Part shown: in pieces, positions 1-8,395 of the stretch
Layout of the letters: each line of letters opens with the position of its first letter
Numbering within the stretch: position 1 is the stretch's first letter
Source of the DNA: Deltaproteobacteria bacterium
GTDB taxonomy: Bacteria; Myxococcota_A; Polyangia; DRWM01; JAAZOP01
Assembly (NCBI GenBank): GCA_016218765.1
Contig: JACRCZ010000039.1
Span: 1-44,832 of the forward strand
Length of the DNA: 44,832 nucleotides
Direction of reading: 5' to 3'
Program-made: the position numbers and the translations under genes
The notes under the pieces: model-generated
What the model was told of the DNA's origin: nothing
What the model saw: the letters and a program-made list of their open reading frames with translations, nothing else
Databases searched by the model: none

Positions 1-222
1 CGCACGGCGCGCCGCGTCGAAGATCGCCGCCTGCCGCCGATCGAACGGTCCGGCGGCGGCAGCGGGTCCGGCGGCGGCGCGGCGTCCCGATGCCCGCAGG
101 CCGCGGCTCCCAGCGTCGCCGCCGCACCCGCCGCGGCGATCGCCGCCCGCAAGACCCCGCGCCGCCGCTCCGGCGTCCCCGCACGGCGCGCCGCGTCGAA
201 GATCGCCGCCTGCAGCCGATCG
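1..222. repeat. 43-bp direct repeat at the left edge (1-43 and 180-222)
   Basis: Bases 1-43 and 180-222 are the same except for one mismatch (c at 35, a at 214). The offset is 179 bp, which is not a multiple of three, so the two copies are read in different frames within the radical SAM gene. One copy sits exactly at the window edge. It is either a real duplication near the end of the gene or an assembly artefact. Confidence 0.8.
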
Positions 223-1739
223 ATGCGCCCGCGGAACTCCCGGTCCCGCTCCACGATCCGCTCCCGCAGCTCGGCCGCGAAACGCTCCCGCGCCCCGGCA
301 TCCGAATCGCCGGCCGCGAACGCGAGCAGCTCCTCCATCGCCCCGATCGTGTCGCCGTTCACCGCGCGGACCGTGGCAGCGACCTCGCGCGCCAGCGCCT
401 CGCTCCGCGCCGCAGGGTAGAAACGCTCCAGCACCTGCAGGTAGTAGCCCAGGCCGATCGTCCGGTTGTTGACCCCGTCGCAATCGAAGTTCCGCCCGTG
501 GAACGCCCGGGCGAACATGCGCAGCGCACGCTCGATCGCCGGGTCCGTGATGCGGTAGTCCCAGCCGAACGGCGAGCCCCACAGACGCCCCTCCGACGAC
601 AGACGCTCGAACAGCGGCGTCCCGGCGTACACCTCCGTCCGGCCCAGGTTCGTGGGGATGTGGACGTACGCGCGGAGGAACTCGAGATCCTGCCGGGCCG
701 CCTCCAGCGTGCAGTCGGGATGGAAGAACAGCATGTTGTAGCAGGCATACACGCCGTGGCGCGCGAGCCGATCCAGCGCTCGCCCGTTGTCGGCCCGCTC
801 GGTCAGCCGGTTGAGCGTCCGGATCCCCTGCTCCGACGCCGACTCGATGCCGACGTACGCCCGGAACAACCCCGCCTCCGCCCAGGCCGCCAGGACGTCG
901 TCGTGGACCTGGTCCGGCCGGACCTTGGCGATGAGCACAATGTCGCCCAGCAGCCCGCGGCGCGCGAACGCCTCGCGATACGCCGCCGCCTTCGCCAGCG
1001 TCCTCCCCCGCGCCGGCAGGAAGAAGCAATCGTCGTGGAAGTTGAAGATGCGCGCCCCCAGCCCCCGCCGCAGCTCCAGCAGCTCGTCGGCGACGTTGTC
1101 CGCCGATCGCTCGCGGAACACCGGCCCCACCGCATGCCGATGCCAGGTCTGGATGCAGCAGAACGAACAGCGGTAGTAGCAGCCGCGACTCCCCACCACG
1201 AACGCCGCCGGAATCCCCAGGTGCCGCGCGAGCGGACCCTCGCGGACCGGGAACGGAAGCGCGTCCAGGTCGTCGCGGTGCGCACGCGGCGGCGCGACCA
1301 CCAGCGCACCCCCGTCGCCCCGCACAATCAGCCCGGGAATCTCCGCGATCGAGCCGCCGCGCTCCAAGGCCTCCGCCAGCTCGACGATCGTCGCCTCGGC
1401 CTCGTGCCGTACCACCGAGTCGATCCCCGGCGCCTCGCCGAGCAGCGCCTCGAAAGCGAACGTCGGGAAATGCCCGCCCGCCGTGACGTGCGCCCGGCAA
1501 CCGGCGCCCCGCAGCCGCCGCACCAGCTCGCAGAACTCCCGCGCCCGGCGCTGGAACACCATCGATAGCCCGACCAGGCCCGGTCCGGCCTCCGTCGTCT
1601 CCCGGATCGCCGCCTCCAGCTCCTCGGGACCGCCGAACGCGACCAGCACCGCCTCGTGCCCGGCGCGCCGCAACGCCGCCGCCAGGTATCGCGTCGACAG
1701 GTTCTCCTCGCGCTCCGCCCCGATCAGCACGACCTTCAT
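1..1739 (-). CDS. B12-binding-domain radical SAM protein (partial, 3' end outside window)
   Basis: Read on the minus strand from the ATG at 1739, the frame stays open to the window edge (579 codons, no stop). Residues 1-130 resemble a cobalamin-binding Rossmann domain: the start MKVVLIGAEREENLSTRYLA, then 'GLSMVF' and 'TAGGHFPTF'. Residues 180-400 form the radical SAM part. The cluster motif is C187-x3-C191-x2-C194 ('GCYYRCSFC'), which ligates the 4Fe-4S cluster that cleaves S-adenosylmethionine. The family contains methyltransferases and ring- or lipid-modifying enzymes; the substrate cannot be told. The C-terminal part has a hydrophobic, Ala-rich stretch ('RRGVLRAAIAAAGAAATLG') followed by AACG and a Pro/Asp-rich tail, which looks like a misplaced Tat or lipoprotein signal. 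The last codons lie in a 43-bp direct duplication (1-43 versus 180-222), so the extreme C-terminus may be artefactual. It is transcribed divergently from the gene at 1887. Confidence 0.85.
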   Translation of the reverse strand, partial: MKVVLIGAEREENLSTRYLAAALRRAGHEAVLVAFGGPEELEAAIRETTEAGPGLVGLSMVFQRRAREFCELVRRLRGAGCRAHVTAGGHFPTFAFEALLGEAPGIDSVVRHEAEATIVELAEALERGGSIAEIPGLIVRGDGGALVVAPPRAHRDDLDALPFPVREGPLARHLGIPAAFVVGSRGCYYRCSFCCIQTWHRHAVGPVFRERSADNVADELLELRRGLGARIFNFHDDCFFLPARGRTLAKAAAYREAFARRGLLGDIVLIAKVRPDQVHDDVLAAWAEAGLFRAYVGIESASEQGIRTLNRLTERADNGRALDRLARHGVYACYNMLFFHPDCTLEAARQDLEFLRAYVHIPTNLGRTEVYAGTPLFERLSSEGRLWGSPFGWDYRITDPAIERALRMFARAFHGRNFDCDGVNNRTIGLGYYLQVLERFYPAARSEALAREVAATVRAVNGDTIGAMEELLAFAAGDSDAGARERFAAELRERIVERDREFRGRIDRLQAAIFDAARRAGTPERRRGVLRAAIAAAGAAATLGAAACGHRDAAPPPDPLPPPDRSIGGRRRSSTRRAV

Positions 1740-1850
1740 CCGCACTCCCTCCCTTCCCGGCCGGAAACCACCCGCACCGACGCTCGCACCGAAAGGAGAA
1801 CACACGCCCGACAAAAAGGCCACGCGACAAGCAGGTCCAAGGCCGGGAAT

Positions 1851-1879
1851 TTGGGCCCCCCCGCGCCCGATGCTACGGT
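1851..1879 (+). promoter_or_regulatory. Putative sigma70-type promoter, leaderless layout
   Basis: A -35-like TTGGGC (1851-1856), a 17-bp spacer and a -10-like TACGGT (1874-1879) lie immediately before the ATG at 1887. Only 7 nt separate the -10 box from the start codon, and no Shine-Dalgarno sequence is visible. This predicts a transcript starting at or near the ATG. Confidence 0.45.
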
Positions 1880-1886
1880 CGGCACG

Positions 1887-3614
1887 ATGCGGGTCGTGTT
1901 CCTCGCCGGCCTTGCGCTGCTCGTGCCGTCGCGCGCGTTCGCGTGGGTCTCCGCCTACCTCGAGCGCGTCGACACCGCGGTCACCGTGGAGGCGGACGGA
2001 GCCGCGACCTCCGACTCGACCGCACGCTTCGTCATCGAGGCCGGGAAGTTCCGCGAGCTGCGCCTGCTCGACGTTCCTCTGGACGTCACGCCGGATCTCG
2101 ACGCGTCCTGGGTCGAGGACGACGAAGGACGGCGCTACCGCCTCGAGCTCCAGGGCCGGCGACACGACGACGGCATCCTGCGCCTCCAGCTCGCCGACGA
2201 GGCGAAGCTCGGCAAGGGCCGCGCCACGTGCCGGCTCGTCCTGCGCGAGAACTGGGTGGAGACCGGACGCGCGACCCGCGACGGGGCGGCCACCGCGGTC
2301 GACTGGCACCCCGCCCTTTGGCCCGACGGCATGGAACGGATGACCGTGTCCGTGTCGTTCGCCGGAGACGACGGCACCCTCCAGTTCTCGGTGCCGGAGG
2401 ACCTCGTCGTCGAGCTGGAGCCGCGGTCCGCCGGCCGCACGCTCACCCTGTCGAAGTTCCGGCCGTCCGCCCAGTACGCGATGCCGGTCCGGTTCACCGC
2501 CCAGGCGCCCGGCGCGGGCGGAGCCGTCCTGGCCGCGGCGCCCCCCGCCGCGCCCGCCCCCACGCGCGCCCACCGCAGCCGCCCGCCCGCGGAGCGCGAC
2601 CGCGCGGAGACTCTCCCGTTCTTCGCCGCATTCGGCGTCCTGGGCCTCCTCTTGCTCGTGCTCCGGGCGCGGCACGCGCGGCGCGTCGCGGGCCCGGAAG
2701 GCGGCGTGCAGACGTACCTCTTCCTGCCCTCGCTCGGCCCGCCCCTGCGCTGGCCCGCCGTCGCGGGGGCCCTGGCCGCGGGCGCGTGGCTGCTGTGGCG
2801 CGAACAGACCCTCGCCGGATTCGCCGCACAGGCCGTGGGCGTCCTCCTCGCCCTGCCGGACCGCTTCCGCTGGATGAGCCGCCCCGCGGCGGGCGTCGGC
2901 CCGTGGCGCTCCCTCGCCGCCCCTTCCCCCCGCACCTGGCGCTCCCTCGCCGGCACGGCACGCCGCGCCCGGCGCTCCGCCCTCGACCCCGCCGGCCCCA
3001 CCGGCCTCCTGCTGCTGCTCGCCCTGGCCGGCGTCGTCGTCGCCGCGATGGACTACGGCCTGTTCGGCGACGTCGAGGCCTGGATCGTCGTCGGCGCCGA
3101 CGCCGCGCTGCTGTTCCTCCCGCCCTTCCTGGCGGCCGCCGAGCGGGCCCTGCCGCCGATCCTGCCCGCGGAGGCGGGGGTGGCGCTGGATCGAGTGCGC
3201 CGGTGGGCGCTGCGGCGGGGCAGAGGACGCGGTTTCGAGGTCTCGTTCCTGGTCCAGGACGACGAGGCGGGGCGCCCGGCCGAGCTGCGGATGCGCGTCC
3301 GCCGCCCCGCCGCCACGTTCGCCCGATCGGCCGAAGTGGCCGTCGAGTGGCGGCTCACCCGCTGGGGCTGGCACCCGACCTACGCCCTGCTGCTCGACCT
3401 CCCCGCAGGCAGTCGCCTCAGGGCGAGCGCGGCCTTCCCCGCCGACGCGAGCTGCCGCCTGGCGGACGGTCTGGAGCGCGAGACGTGGGTCCTGCGCGCC
3501 CCGACCCCGCGTTCCGCGGCGCGGCGGCTCCTGCACACCATGCAGGCGGCAGAGGCGGAGTGCGGGAAGTGCGGGGAGGGCGGGGCCGGCGCCCAGACCC
3601 CGCGCGCCGCGTAG
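1887..3614 (+). CDS. Secreted/membrane protein of unknown function with C-terminal CxxC
   Basis: 575 residues. The start is the ATG at 1887, which gives a clean signal peptide (residues 1-19, ending 'SRAFA'). The N-terminal extracytoplasmic region (20-205) is a beta-rich domain with 'TVEADGAATSDSTARFVIEAG', followed by an Ala/Pro linker and a membrane helix at about 244-260. Three or four further hydrophobic stretches follow in the middle ('WPAVAGALAAGAWLLW', 'LLLLLALAGVVVAAMDYGLF', 'ADAALLFLPPFLAAA'). A soluble domain near 430-550 precedes a short tail with C-G-K-C. The overall plan (outside beta domain, membrane helices, inside domain) recalls DUF2207-type proteins, but I see no diagnostic motif, so no function is assigned. 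The gene lies 82 bp upstream of the M48 peptidase on the same strand and may be functionally linked to it. Confidence 0.75.
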   Translation: MRVVFLAGLALLVPSRAFAWVSAYLERVDTAVTVEADGAATSDSTARFVIEAGKFRELRLLDVPLDVTPDLDASWVEDDEGRRYRLELQGRRHDDGILRLQLADEAKLGKGRATCRLVLRENWVETGRATRDGAATAVDWHPALWPDGMERMTVSVSFAGDDGTLQFSVPEDLVVELEPRSAGRTLTLSKFRPSAQYAMPVRFTAQAPGAGGAVLAAAPPAAPAPTRAHRSRPPAERDRAETLPFFAAFGVLGLLLLVLRARHARRVAGPEGGVQTYLFLPSLGPPLRWPAVAGALAAGAWLLWREQTLAGFAAQAVGVLLALPDRFRWMSRPAAGVGPWRSLAAPSPRTWRSLAGTARRARRSALDPAGPTGLLLLLALAGVVVAAMDYGLFGDVEAWIVVGADAALLFLPPFLAAAERALPPILPAEAGVALDRVRRWALRRGRGRGFEVSFLVQDDEAGRPAELRMRVRRPAATFARSAEVAVEWRLTRWGWHPTYALLLDLPAGSRLRASAAFPADASCRLADGLERETWVLRAPTPRSAARRLLHTMQAAEAECGKCGEGGAGAQTPRAA

Positions 3615-3672
3615 CTCGGTCGCCACACCCTCGCCCCGCACCCCGAGACGCGACACCCGAGACGCGAACGGT

Positions 3673-3692
3673 TGACGGCAGCGCTGCCGTCA
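3673..3692. promoter_or_regulatory. 20-bp perfect palindrome, candidate operator
   Basis: TGACGGCAGC followed directly by its exact reverse complement GCTGCCGTCA occupies 3673-3692, ending 4 nt before the ATG of the M48 peptidase. Its left edge also forms a -35-like TTGACG (3672-3677), with a weak -10-like CATGCT (3696-3701) 18 bp later. That would put a start site at the alternative GTG at 3709. It could be a dimeric repressor site; as a hairpin it has no loop, so a terminator is less likely. Confidence 0.5.
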
Positions 3693-3696
3693 CGCC

Positions 3697-5775
3697 ATGC
3701 TGTCGCTCGTGAATCGAGAACCGCGACACCTGCCGGCGGCGGAGGTCCGCTCGGCCGCTTGCGCCGCGCGGCTCGCTCTTCTCGCGCTGCCCGTGCTGCT
3801 TGCGACGGCCTCGGCCCATGCGCAGCCGGCCCGCGACCCGGCGCGCGAACGCGAAGTCGAGGCGCGGCTCGGTGCCGTCGCTCCCGGTGCCGTCGACGCC
3901 TGGCGCCGGGCCACCGCGGCCCTCGATGGGGACCGACCCGAGGAGGCCCGGGCGGGCTACCGGCAGGTGCTGGAGCTGGCGCCCGGCTTCCCCGACGCCA
4001 TGCGGCGCCTCAGCTACGTCACGCCCGAGGTCCACGAGGCGCTCGCTCTCGCCCGCCGCGCCCTCGCGCTGGACGCCTCCGAGGCGAGCCGCGCCGGAGT
4101 CCTGCGGGCGTTGCTGCACGTCTTCGCCGAGGACCCCGCCGCACGCATGCCGGGCTCCGCCGAGCTGCGCGAAGCGGACGGACTCGCGCGAACCGTCCTG
4201 CTCGCGCCCGGCGCCCTCCCCGACGCCCTCCTGTCCGCCGGCCTCGTGGCGCTCGAGCTCGACGACCTGACCCTGTTGGAGCGGGCCGTGGCGGCGCTGC
4301 GCCGCGCCGGCGCCGACGACCCTGGCAGTCATTGGCTGGCCGCCGTCGCCGCGGCCTCGCGCGAGAACTGGGACGCCGCGGAGCGCGAGATCGAAGCGGC
4401 CCGCCGGCGGGGACTCGACCCCGCCATCGCCGAACGCTTCCTCACCGACAGCGGCATCCGGGCCCGGAACGAACGCTGGTGGTGGGCGCGGACCCTCGGC
4501 TGGGCGACCGGAGCCTGGCTGGCCGTCCTCCTGCTGCTCCTCGTCGCGGGAAGCGTGCTCTCCCGGCGGACCCTGCGGGCCGTCGAAGAGGAAGCCGCGA
4601 CCGGCTCGGGCGAACCCTCGCTGCGCCTGCGGCGACTGCGCTCGACCTACCGCGCCGTCCTCACCGTCACGTCCGCCGCGTTCTACCTCTCGCTGCCCTT
4701 CGCGCTCCTCCTGGCCCTCGCCGGCATGGGCGCCGTCGTCTACCTCTTCCTCTGGATCGGGAGGATCCCCGTCTACCTGTTCGCGATGATCGTCATCGCG
4801 GCGCTTGCGACCCTGTGGTCGCTGGTCGCGGCGCTCCTCTGGCGCCCGCGGGACGAGGATCCGGGCGAGCGGCTGGCCCCGGAGGACGCGCCGGAGCTGT
4901 TCGAGCTGCTCGGGGACGTGGCCCGGAAGGTTGGTACCCGCGAAGTCGGCGAGGTCTACCTCGTTCCCGGCGTCGAGGTCGCGGTGCTGGAGCGCGGGTC
5001 GTGGTGGGCACGGAACCGGGGAACCGCGCGACGATGCCTCGTGCTGGGCGTCGGAACGCTCGAAGGCATGTCCCGGCAGCAGCTCGCCGCCATCCTCGCC
5101 CACGAGTACGGCCATTTCTCCAATCGCGACACCGCCGGCGGCGAGCTGGCCATGCGGGCCCGCGCCACCCTCCTGCGCTGGGCCGACCGGATGGCGCGCG
5201 GCGGCGCCGCACGCGGCTTCAACCCGGCCTGGTGGTTCATCCTCGCCTTCCACCGCCTCTACGTGCGCATCTCCCACGGCGCCTCGCGCCTGCAGGAGGT
5301 CCTCGCCGACCGCTGGGCCGCGCTCACCATCGGCCAGGCCGCCTTCGCCTCCGGCCTGCGCCATATCGTGCGACGCGGCGTCGAATTCGAGGATCTGGCA
5401 GGACGGGAAATCTCCGCCGCCCGCCTCGACGGCAACCCCCTGCGCAACCTCTACCGCCTGACCCCGGAAGACCTGGGGACCTGCCCCCCCGACGGCACCG
5501 AGCCGGGAGCGAGCGACACCTTGCCCACGGCCGGCGAGCTCCGCCGCTTCCACGACGAGCTGTGTGCCAGGCGGATGTCCGCTCCGGGAACCCCCTACGA
5601 CAGCCACCCCTCGCCCGAACGTCGCATCGCCTGGATCGAACGCCTGGCAGGCGCACCGCAGCGCTCCTCGGACGATCGCCCCGCCTGGTCGCTCTTCCGC
5701 GACCCCGCCGCCGTCCAGAACCGCCTGACACAACTCGTCGCTCAGCGCTTCGGAATCGACACGGCCACGGATTGA
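3697..5775 (+). CDS. M48 family zinc metallopeptidase with N-terminal TPR-like region
   Basis: 692 residues; membrane-bound peptidase expected to act on misfolded or membrane proteins. An N-terminal signal or anchor lies at about residues 24-43 ('RLALLALPVLLATASAHA'). A helical, TPR-like domain (45-265) follows with 'DGDRPEEARAGYRQVLELAPGF' type pairs. Transmembrane helices lie near 267-290 and in two or three spans at 320-382. The catalytic zinc motif is HEYGH at 469-473 ('AILAHEYGH'), with the third ligand Glu in 'QEVLADRWA' near 534 (ExxxDxxA), as in Ste24/HtpX relatives. It is longer than HtpX because of the TPR region. The start may instead be the GTG at 3709, which fits a leaderless promoter overlapping the palindrome just upstream. 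The family and active site are seen directly; the substrate is unknown. Confidence 0.9.
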   Translation: MLSLVNREPRHLPAAEVRSAACAARLALLALPVLLATASAHAQPARDPAREREVEARLGAVAPGAVDAWRRATAALDGDRPEEARAGYRQVLELAPGFPDAMRRLSYVTPEVHEALALARRALALDASEASRAGVLRALLHVFAEDPAARMPGSAELREADGLARTVLLAPGALPDALLSAGLVALELDDLTLLERAVAALRRAGADDPGSHWLAAVAAASRENWDAAEREIEAARRRGLDPAIAERFLTDSGIRARNERWWWARTLGWATGAWLAVLLLLLVAGSVLSRRTLRAVEEEAATGSGEPSLRLRRLRSTYRAVLTVTSAAFYLSLPFALLLALAGMGAVVYLFLWIGRIPVYLFAMIVIAALATLWSLVAALLWRPRDEDPGERLAPEDAPELFELLGDVARKVGTREVGEVYLVPGVEVAVLERGSWWARNRGTARRCLVLGVGTLEGMSRQQLAAILAHEYGHFSNRDTAGGELAMRARATLLRWADRMARGGAARGFNPAWWFILAFHRLYVRISHGASRLQEVLADRWAALTIGQAAFASGLRHIVRRGVEFEDLAGREISAARLDGNPLRNLYRLTPEDLGTCPPDGTEPGASDTLPTAGELRRFHDELCARRMSAPGTPYDSHPSPERRIAWIERLAGAPQRSSDDRPAWSLFRDPAAVQNRLTQLVAQRFGIDTATD

Positions 5776-5861
5776 AACGACTGCCGGGAAACGGTACGAC
5801 CTTGAGAAGGCAGCCCCTCCCCACCTCTCCAGTCGCCTCTCCACCTCTCCTTCTCCGGTCC

Positions 5862-5880
5862 GGAAGCCCCGGGGCCTTCC
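5862..5880. terminator. Hairpin between convergent genes, possible terminator
   Basis: GGAAG-CCCC faces GGGG-CCTTCC in the 119-bp gap between the stop codons of the M48 peptidase and the sirtuin. The stem is strong and has one bulge. There is no T-run, so termination is only suggested by position. The surrounding gap is a low-complexity run of 'cacctctcc'-like units (about 5815-5890). Confidence 0.3.
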
Positions 5881-5894
5881 ACCTCTCCTCCCGC

Positions 5895-6635
5895 CTAACC
5901 CAGCGCCCCCACGATCGCCGGCAGCACGTCCGTCGCCGAACGTCCCACCAGGGCGAGATCCGCGATCCGCGAAAGACCCGTCTCCTCGAGGTTGACCTCG
6001 ATCAGGCGCGCACCGGACGTCTTGGCCAGCATCGGCAGCAGCGACGCGGGAGCCACCGTCGCCGACGTGCCGACCACCAGCATCGTCCGGGACCTCTGCG
6101 CCGCCTCCGACGCCTCGAGGAAGGCGCCCGGCGGAATCGGCTCGCCGAAGAAAACCACCATCGGCCGCAACACCCCGCCGCACGTGCAACGCGGCGCACG
6201 AACGCCGTCGGGCAGGGGAGGGGACGCGGGGCGCTCCCCGCACCTCGCACAACGCACGTCGAGCGCATTGCCGTGGAACTCGATCACCCGCCGCGAGCCC
6301 GCCGCCTGGTGCAGGTCGTCGACGTTCTGCGTGATCACCGCCCCGAGAAGCCCGCGGGACTCGAGCGCTGCCAGCGCCCGATGCCCGGCATTCGGCTTCG
6401 CCGCCGCGATCAACTCCCCCATCTCGCGCAACATCCGCCAGACGCGGTCGGGATCCTCGCGGAACGCCTCGATCGTCGCGTACCGCGACGGCTCGTAGCG
6501 CTCCCACAGGCCGCCGGACGAGCGGAAATCGGGGATGCCGCTGTCGACCGAGATGCCCGCGCCGGTCAGCGCGACGACCCCGCCCTCGCGGATCCAGCCC
6601 GCGGCCGTCGCCACGGAAGGGGACATCGCTTCCAC
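5895..6635 (-). CDS. cobB: Sir2-family NAD-dependent protein deacylase (sirtuin)
   Basis: 246 residues, the usual length of small bacterial sirtuins. It removes acetyl or other acyl groups from lysines, using NAD. Motifs seen: NAD-binding GAGISVDSGIPDFR (25-38), TQNVDDLH (102-109), catalytic His121 in 'EFHGN', 'FFGEPIP', and 'VVGTSATVAPAS'. The zinc site is C129-x2-C132 and then C-x-C ('RCTCGG'). The second pair has one residue between its cysteines instead of the usual two, a small oddity. The listed start is a GTG at 6635; an ATG at 6626 would remove three residues. The gene follows the ATP-grasp gene by 33 bp and is probably cotranscribed with it. It lacks the Tyr/Arg pair that would let me call a desuccinylase with confidence. 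Confidence 0.92.
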   Translation of the reverse strand: MEAMSPSVATAAGWIREGGVVALTGAGISVDSGIPDFRSSGGLWERYEPSRYATIEAFREDPDRVWRMLREMGELIAAAKPNAGHRALAALESRGLLGAVITQNVDDLHQAAGSRRVIEFHGNALDVRCARCGERPASPPLPDGVRAPRCTCGGVLRPMVVFFGEPIPPGAFLEASEAAQRSRTMLVVGTSATVAPASLLPMLAKTSGARLIEVNLEETGLSRIADLALVGRSATDVLPAIVGALG

Positions 6636-6668
6636 GACGACAAGACAACCACAGAACGACGCGGGTGA

Positions 6669-7658
6669 CTAGACCAGGCCGAGCCTGCGGCGACGAAGGG
6701 CGCACTCGAGGACCCGGCCGATGAGATCGCGATAGCCGATGCCCGCCGCCTCCGCGATCATCACCAGGTCGGAGAACGCCGGCGTCATCCCCGGCAAGGG
6801 GTTGACCTCGATCACGAACGGACGCCCCCGCCGGTCCGTCCGGAAATCGACGCGCGCCACGTCGCGACAGCCGAACACCGTGAACGCATCCAGCGCGAGC
6901 CGGCACATGAGGCGGGAGGCCGCGGGGGCGATGCGCGCCGGACAGACGTACTCGAGCTTGCCGTCCCAGTTCTGCTTGAGCGAGAACTCGTAGACGGTGC
7001 GGGCCTGCGGCTGGAGGAAGACGACCTCCATCGGCGCCAGCGCGCGCGGGCGCGGCCAGCCCAGCACGCCGACCGTGAACTCCCGGCCGGCCACGTAGGC
7101 CTCCACGATCGCCGGCTGCCGGTACCGCCGGATCATCTCCCGGCATCGCCGCCGCAACGCCGCCTCGTCGTCGACCACCGACTTCGTCGTGATCCCCTTG
7201 CTCGTCCCCTCGATGTTCGGCTTCACGATCGCCGGGAAACGCCAGCCCCGCGGCAGCGGCTCCCGGCCCGTCTCCATGAGGAAGAAGTCGGGCGTCGGCA
7301 CCCCGGCGTCGCGCAGGATCCGCTTCCCCATCGCCTTGTCCAGCGTCACGCACAACGCCGCCGGGTCGGAGCCGGTGTAGGGGACGCGGAGCAGCTCGCA
7401 GAGGGCGGGGACGAGCGCCTCCCGGCTCCGCCCCCCGGCACCCTCGGCGAGGTTGAACACGACGTCGACGCCGGCGCGCGGCAGCCGCCGCGCCAGGTCC
7501 GGCGTCGCCTCCAGCCGCACCACCGAATGGCCGAACGACGCGATCGCGTCGCAGAGCGCGGCAATCGTCTTGGGCGAGTCGTACTCCGCCTCGACGTCGT
7601 CGCGCGTGGGATCGACACGCTTCAGGTTGAAGGTCAGACCGACGCGGAGAGGTTTCAT
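6669..7658 (-). CDS. D-alanine-D-alanine-ligase-like ATP-grasp protein
   Basis: 329 residues from the ATG at 7658 (MKPLRVGLTFNLKR). The three ATP-grasp parts are visible. The N-terminal lobe has 'DVVFNLAEGAGGRSREALVPALCELLRVPYTGSDP', as in Ddl. The ATP-binding loop is VKPNIEGTSKGI (145-156), and the metal-ligating C-terminal motif 'VIEVNPLPGMTP' is near 285-297. The family ligates a carboxylate to an amine through an acyl-phosphate. There is no murein gene cluster here and true Ddl has a different central region, so it may ligate other amino acids or peptides. It lies between a secreted lipoprotein gene (56 bp upstream) and the sirtuin (33 bp downstream), suggesting one operon. Confidence 0.85.
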   Translation of the reverse strand: MKPLRVGLTFNLKRVDPTRDDVEAEYDSPKTIAALCDAIASFGHSVVRLEATPDLARRLPRAGVDVVFNLAEGAGGRSREALVPALCELLRVPYTGSDPAALCVTLDKAMGKRILRDAGVPTPDFFLMETGREPLPRGWRFPAIVKPNIEGTSKGITTKSVVDDEAALRRRCREMIRRYRQPAIVEAYVAGREFTVGVLGWPRPRALAPMEVVFLQPQARTVYEFSLKQNWDGKLEYVCPARIAPAASRLMCRLALDAFTVFGCRDVARVDFRTDRRGRPFVIEVNPLPGMTPAFSDLVMIAEAAGIGYRDLIGRVLECALRRRRLGLV

Positions 7659-7714
7659 CGAGGTCGAGAGTCGACCCCGCGGGAGGGCGCGCGTCAAGAG
7701 GAAAGGTGCGCGAC

Positions 7715-8395
7715 CTAGAGATCGAACGAGATGACCTCGGTGTCCTCGCCGGGCTGGACCGTCGCCTGGAACGCCTGGGCCTCGCCGCCCATCAGCACCG
7801 TGAGCACGAACGTCGTGGCGCCGTAGGAGTTGCAGGCGTCGTAGTTGTGCACGTGCACCGAGTAGTGGCCGCCCGGAGGGTTGCCGGCCCAGTACACGTT
7901 CTCGGAGTTGTCCGTGACGATCGGGTCCTCCTCGGTGTAGCACGCGCCGCGGTCGTCGCGGTCGAGCTGCCCGCCCGAGGGGCTCGCGCGCTGCCCGTCC
8001 TCGTAGTCGATCTCGAACCCGTGGGGGTCGAAGACGTGCAGGTCGAGATCGGCCGTCGAGGCCCACGAAAGCGCGAACTGCAGCGTGCCGGTGCCCACGA
8101 AGCCCTCGTCCACCATGCCGTTGCAGTTGTCGTCGATGCCGTTCAGGACCTCCGCCGCGTTCGGATTGCACGTCGTGGTGTACGCCTGGGCCGTGCCGAC
8201 CACCACCGGGCTCAACGTGCCCACGATCGTCGGCGGCGGCGGCGTCGAAACCGACACCGAGCCCACGATCGTCGGCGGCGGCGGCGCCACGACGTGCGCC
8301 TCGACGGTCGGCACCGTCGCGTAACCGCGGACGAAACACCCGCCGAACAACCCGGGAAGGGCGACCAGCGCCACGATCCACACTGCCTTCTTCAT
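7715..8395 (-). CDS. Lipoprotein with MopE-like motif and DUF2135/YfaP-like domain
   Basis: 226 residues from the ATG at 8395, which is preceded by a strong Shine-Dalgarno (AGGAGGAGAGGAAG). A signal peptide 'KKAVWIVALVALPGLFGGC' ends in a probable lipobox cysteine (FGGC is a loose match). Next come two copies of the phrase PPPPTIVG, then the MopE-like metal/Ca-binding motif 'GIDDNCNGMVDEG'. The C-terminal beta domain has 'STADLDLHVFDPHG', 'YWAGNPPGGHYSVHVHNYDAC' and 'TTFVLTVLMGGEAQAFQ', resembling DUF2135/YfaP proteins. Likely exported and anchored in the cell envelope; the ligand is unknown. It leads the close-packed set with the ATP-grasp and sirtuin genes. Confidence 0.8.
   Translation of the reverse strand: MKKAVWIVALVALPGLFGGCFVRGYATVPTVEAHVVAPPPPTIVGSVSVSTPPPPTIVGTLSPVVVGTAQAYTTTCNPNAAEVLNGIDDNCNGMVDEGFVGTGTLQFALSWASTADLDLHVFDPHGFEIDYEDGQRASPSGGQLDRDDRGACYTEEDPIVTDNSENVYWAGNPPGGHYSVHVHNYDACNSYGATTFVLTVLMGGEAQAFQATVQPGEDTEVISFDL

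Noticed and set aside
90..1568. 492-codon plus-strand open frame
   Set aside because: Arg/Pro-rich antisense shadow of the radical SAM gene, which has an intact C-x3-C-x2-C motif.
3418..7353. 1311-codon minus-strand open frame
   Set aside because: It is antisense to the M48 peptidase and out of frame with the sirtuin and ATP-grasp genes; Gly/Arg-rich composition without motifs.
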